A DNA stretch of 64,000 nt from Pseudomonas viridiflava (lineage in GTDB: Bacteria > Pseudomonadota > Gammaproteobacteria > Pseudomonadales > Pseudomonadaceae), in NCBI RefSeq assembly GCF_900573885.1, contig NZ_UPSE01000594.1:102343-166342 (forward strand), read 5' to 3'. This document shows positions 60,868 to 64,000 of this stretch, one piece after another (within the stretch, counting starts at the first letter, position 1; every line of letters begins with the position of its first letter). The notes under the pieces were generated by a model. The model ran no database searches. It saw only the letters and a program-made list of their open reading frames with translations, and was not told the DNA's origin. The translations under genes were made by a program, and so were the position numbers.

Positions 60868-62001
60868 ATGAATGCAGTCAACGCGGTTAAAAAAGTCTTG
60901 GTAGTAGGCGGTGGAATCGGTGGCTTGTGCGCCGCCATCGCGTTGCGGCGCAAGGGTATTGCGGTTGACCTGGTCGAGCTGAAGGCCGAATGGACTGTGT
61001 ACGGCGTCGGCATCATTCAGCAAAGCAACGTGGTACGCGAGATGGCCAAACTGGGCGTACTCGACGGTTACCTCGACGCGGCGTACGCCTTTGAAGACGT
61101 GGCCATTTACGGCCCGGCCGGGCAATTGCTGGCGCGTATTCCAGGCCAGCGTCTGGCAGGTCCGGAGTACCCGGCCAACGTCGGTATCTCGCGCCTGGCG
61201 CTGCACAAGGTGTTAAGCGAAACCGCCATGGAACTGGGCGCCGCCGTGCGTCTGGGCCTGAGCGTGGAAACCCTCACCGAGCAAGGCGACAGCGTCAGCG
61301 TGCTGTTTACCGACGGCAGCAGCGGCGATTATGACCTGGTGGTCGGCGCCGACGGCCTCTATTCCAAAGTGCGCAGCCTGGTGTTTGGCGACACCTACAC
61401 GCCGCGTTTCACCGGCCAGGCGGTGTGGCGTTACAACTTTCCCCGCGCTCCCCATATCGACCACCTGGCCAACTTCCAGAGTGCCGACGGCAATGCCGGG
61501 CTGGTGCCCCTGGCGGGCGATCTGATGTACCTGTTTCTCACCTCTCACGAACCCGAGAACCCGTGGATGGACAGCGCCACCCTCGCAGAAAAAATGCGCG
61601 AACGGATGCAAGGTTTCACCGGGCTGATAGGCGAGTTGCGTGAGCAGATCACCGACAGCAGCCAGGTCGTTTACAAGCCCATGGAAGTGGTGTTCGTCAA
61701 CGAGCCCTGGCACCGCGGCCGCGTGCTGATTATCGGCGATGCCGCCCACGCCACCACACCGCACCTGGGGCAAGGCGCAGGCATGGCCATTGAAGATGCC
61801 GTGGTGCTCAGCGAAGAACTCACCGCCGGTGGCAGCGTTCAAGAGCAGTTGCAGCGCTTTATGAAGCGTCGTTTCGAGCGCTGCAAATACATCAGCGAAA
61901 GCTCGGTGCTGGCCGGCGACAAAGAGATGCAGCACGACCGTGAGTTCGACCGCATCGGTCTGGTCAAGCAAATGCTCGCGCGCACTGCCGAGCCCATCTG
62001 A
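60868..62001 (+). CDS. FAD-dependent aromatic monooxygenase
   Basis: 377 aa, p-hydroxybenzoate hydroxylase/salicylate hydroxylase family: GGGIGGLCAAIALRRKG Rossmann motif near residue 11, DLVVGADGLYSKVR (DG motif) near 155, and GDAAHATTPHLGQGAGMAIEDA (GD motif) near 289. Hydroxylates an aromatic ring using NAD(P)H and O2. Start ATG at 60868; the downstream part (from 61512) is duplicated at 62966. Confidence 0.9.
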   Translation: MNAVNAVKKVLVVGGGIGGLCAAIALRRKGIAVDLVELKAEWTVYGVGIIQQSNVVREMAKLGVLDGYLDAAYAFEDVAIYGPAGQLLARIPGQRLAGPEYPANVGISRLALHKVLSETAMELGAAVRLGLSVETLTEQGDSVSVLFTDGSSGDYDLVVGADGLYSKVRSLVFGDTYTPRFTGQAVWRYNFPRAPHIDHLANFQSADGNAGLVPLAGDLMYLFLTSHEPENPWMDSATLAEKMRERMQGFTGLIGELREQITDSSQVVYKPMEVVFVNEPWHRGRVLIIGDAAHATTPHLGQGAGMAIEDAVVLSEELTAGGSVQEQLQRFMKRRFERCKYISESSVLAGDKEMQHDREFDRIGLVKQMLARTAEPI

Positions 62002-62965
62002 TTTCACCCCGCGAATGCCCGGTGGCGTTCGCGGCATGTACCAACAGCAGCAGTTACCACAACAAAACAAAAACAAGAGGTTAACGCGATGGTTAGGTCC
62101 TCGACTGCGGTGCTTGCGCGCCGCTCGGTCTGCATGTCTGCACCCTTTACACCGAGTTTGCTTACTCGAAGTCTCGCTACCGCCCTGGTGTTGTGCAGCG
62201 GTGCTGCCCAGGCATTTCAGGTGGATACCGGCAGCAGCGATTTCAGTCTGCGCTGGGACAACACCGCCAAATACAGCGCCGCCTGGCGTACGCAAGACCC
62301 GAGCCGCAAGCTCAGCGAAAGCACCGTGGCCCGCAACCAGGACGACGGCGATCGCAATTTCGAGAAAGGCTTGATCTCCAACCGCCTTGATATCCTTTCC
62401 GAACTGGATATGTCTTTCCAGAACGTCGGCGCCCGCCTGAGCGGCGCGGCCTGGTATGACACCGAATACCAAAGCAGTAACGACAACGACAACCCGGCCC
62501 GCAGCAACCAGCGCTCGGGGCGTACGACGAATTCACCGACGACACCCGCCACCTGCACGGCGGCGATGGCGAGTTGCTGGATGCCTTCGTGTACTGGAAC
62601 GGCGACCTGGCCGACCGCTCGCTGTCGCTACGGGCGGGGCGTCACGGGCTGATCTGGGGCGAAAGCCTGTTCTTCGGCGCCAACGGCATTGCCGGCGGCA
62701 TGGCGCCGGTAGACGTGGTGAAGGCGCAGTCGGTGCCCAACACCCAGTTCAAGGAAATCACCCGGCCGGTCAATCAGCTCTCTGGTACCTACCAACTCAC
62801 CGATGACGTGTCGGTTGGCGCTTTTTACCAGCTGCAATGGGAAGAAACCCGGCTGCCGGCGTCCGGCAGTTACTTTTCCACCAGCGACATCCTTGGCGAA
62901 GGCAACGAACGCCTGGTGGTCGGGGCGCCGTTCCCGGCATTTCTCGGCGGCAACCCGGACAGCCC
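61512..62965. repeat. Tandem duplication, copy 1 (1,454 bp)
   Basis: The segment from GGCGGGCGATCTG in the monooxygenase gene through the start of the DUF1302 gene is repeated at an offset of exactly 1,454 bases. The two copies look identical over the visible overlap except for one missing T at about 62518-62519 in copy 1. Confidence 0.93.
62089..62965 (+). pseudogene. DUF1302 outer-membrane protein, 5' part, frameshifted and truncated
   Basis: Starts with a signal peptide ending GAAQA, then DUF1302 sequence (FQVDTGSSDFSLRWDNTAKYSAAWR...) to about residue 143. A 1-bp deletion near 62518 shifts the frame; the DUF1302 reading continues in the next frame (LLDAFVYWNGDLADRSLSLRAG... FLGGNPDS) until the duplication junction at 62966, where it runs in frame into monooxygenase sequence. 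DUF1302 proteins are outer-membrane channels for hydrophobic substrates and usually pair with DUF1329. Confidence 0.85.
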
Positions 62966-63455
62966 GGCGGGCGATCTGATGTACCTGTTTCTCACCTCTC
63001 ACGAACCCGAGAACCCGTGGATGGACAGCGCCACCCTCGCAGAAAAAATGCGCGAACGGATGCAAGGTTTCACCGGGCTGATAGGCGAGTTGCGTGAGCA
63101 GATCACCGACAGCAGCCAGGTCGTTTACAAGCCCATGGAAGTGGTGTTCGTCAACGAGCCCTGGCACCGCGGCCGCGTGCTGATTATCGGCGATGCCGCC
63201 CACGCCACCACACCGCACCTGGGGCAAGGCGCAGGCATGGCCATTGAAGATGCCGTGGTGCTCAGCGAAGAACTCACCGCCGGTGGCAGCGTTCAAGAGC
63301 AGTTGCAGCGCTTTATGAAGCGTCGTTTCGAGCGCTGCAAATACATCAGCGAAAGCTCGGTGCTGGCCGGCGACAAAGAGATGCAGCACGACCGTGAGTT
63401 CGACCGCATCGGTCTGGTCAAGCAAATGCTCGCGCGCACTGCCGAGCCCATCTGA
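62966..63455 (+). pseudogene. 3' fragment of FAD monooxygenase, copy 2, fused to DUF1302
   Basis: Encodes AGDLMYLFLTSHEPENPWMD through the C-terminus TAEPI, identical to the second half of the monooxygenase at 61512-62001. In frame with the DUF1302 fragment before it, so a continuous ORF (62574-63455) encodes a DUF1302-monooxygenase chimera. It lacks the FAD-binding N-terminus and is not expected to be active. Confidence 0.87.
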
Positions 63456-63542
63456 TTTCACCCCGCGAATGCCCGGTGGCGTTCGCGGCATGTACCAACA
63501 GCAGCAGTTACCACAACAAAACAAAAACAAGAGGTTAACGCG

Positions 63543-64000
63543 ATGGTTAGGTCCTCGACTGCGGTGCTTGCGCGCCGCTCGGTCTGCATGTCTGCACCCT
63601 TTACACCGAGTTTGCTTACTCGAAGTCTCGCTACCGCCCTGGTGTTGTGCAGCGGTGCTGCCCAGGCATTTCAGGTGGATACCGGCAGCAGCGATTTCAG
63701 TCTGCGCTGGGACAACACCGCCAAATACAGCGCCGCCTGGCGTACGCAAGACCCGAGCCGCAAGCTCAGCGAAAGCACCGTGGCCCGCAACCAGGACGAC
63801 GGCGATCGCAATTTCGAGAAAGGCTTGATCTCCAACCGCCTTGATATCCTTTCCGAACTGGATATGTCTTTCCAGAACGTCGGCGCCCGCCTGAGCGGCG
63901 CGGCCTGGTATGACACCGAATACCAAAGCAGTAACGACAACGACAACCCGGCCCGCAGCAACCAGCGCTCGGTGGCGTACGACGAATTCACCGACGACAC
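63543..64000 (+). CDS. DUF1302 family outer-membrane protein, 3' end outside window
   Basis: Same start and signal peptide as 62089, but the frame is intact at the position where copy 1 has lost a base, and reads into RSVAYDEFTDD at the window edge. 152 residues visible. This is probably the functional DUF1302 gene of the cluster. Confidence 0.85.
   Translation, partial: MVRSSTAVLARRSVCMSAPFTPSLLTRSLATALVLCSGAAQAFQVDTGSSDFSLRWDNTAKYSAAWRTQDPSRKLSESTVARNQDDGDRNFEKGLISNRLDILSELDMSFQNVGARLSGAAWYDTEYQSSNDNDNPARSNQRSVAYDEFTDD

Larger units (their letters stand above)
62966..64000. repeat. Tandem duplication, copy 2 (cut by window end)
   Basis: Second copy of the 1,454-bp unit; 1,035 bases are visible. 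It carries the extra T at 63973 that restores the DUF1302 frame. Confidence 0.92.

Noticed and set aside
61213..62472. Minus-strand frame of 419 codons over the monooxygenase and DUF1302 start
   Set aside because: Antisense shadow; duplicated together with the segment at 62628-63926, so it follows the DNA duplication rather than being a gene.

Overview
The window is typical of a fluorescent Pseudomonas (sensu lato). It is GC-rich and carries a pyoverdine maturation block, Pseudomonas-type REP elements and lineage-typical small genes (DUF1652, KGG-repeat proteins, metallothionein). I saw no rRNA, tRNA, CRISPR array, transposase or integrase. Function names rest on motifs and gene order read by eye; no database search was run.

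Layout. 1-9.7 kb: pyoverdine maturation and uptake (fpvA cut by the window edge, pvdE, pvdO, pvdN, pvdM, and divergent pvdP). Three PvdS-type iron-starvation boxes with exact spacing are present. 9.8-15.3 kb: a c-type cytochrome, a thiolase / multifunctional beta-oxidation pair behind a PsrA-like site, and a GNAT. 15.3-16.2 kb: a compact two-gene module (HicA-like protein plus HTH partner) behind a perfect palindrome. 16.6-18.7 kb: a radical SAM / DUF4130-type DNA-repair pair. 18.7-24.5 kb: GFA protein, nitronate monooxygenase, YbdK-type ligase, and a haem-oxygenase-like iron oxidase coupled to an NPPY methyltransferase. 24.5-39.1 kb: a stress-flavoured island with hemerythrin, two KGG proteins sharing a promoter pattern, CinA domain, a CheB-CheR-PAS-kinase-receiver gene split by a stop codon, metallothionein, ClpP-like protein, SDR, ThDP oxidase and an erythromycin-esterase-like protein. 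39.1-43.3 kb: MarR regulator, VanB/VanA-type oxygenase and an alpha/beta hydrolase. 44.3-52.8 kb: an RND efflux operon with its own two-component system, then AraC and a divergent MFS exporter. 52.9-64 kb: a probable aromatic-catabolism region (two LysR regulators, two VOC proteins, amidohydrolase, Rieske ferredoxin, FAD monooxygenase, DUF1302 outer-membrane protein) that ends in a 1,454-bp tandem duplication.

Intergenic DNA is rich in repeats of several families. The most notable is a block present twice (25.7 and 43.6 kb) and preceded by a 12-bp tandem repeat with 3 copies at one site and 10 at the other. The features most worth follow-up are the tandem duplication with its chimeric ORF, the nonsense-split chemosensory kinase, the HicA-like module with its operator, the iron-oxidase/methyltransferase pair and the 12-mer/composite repeat.
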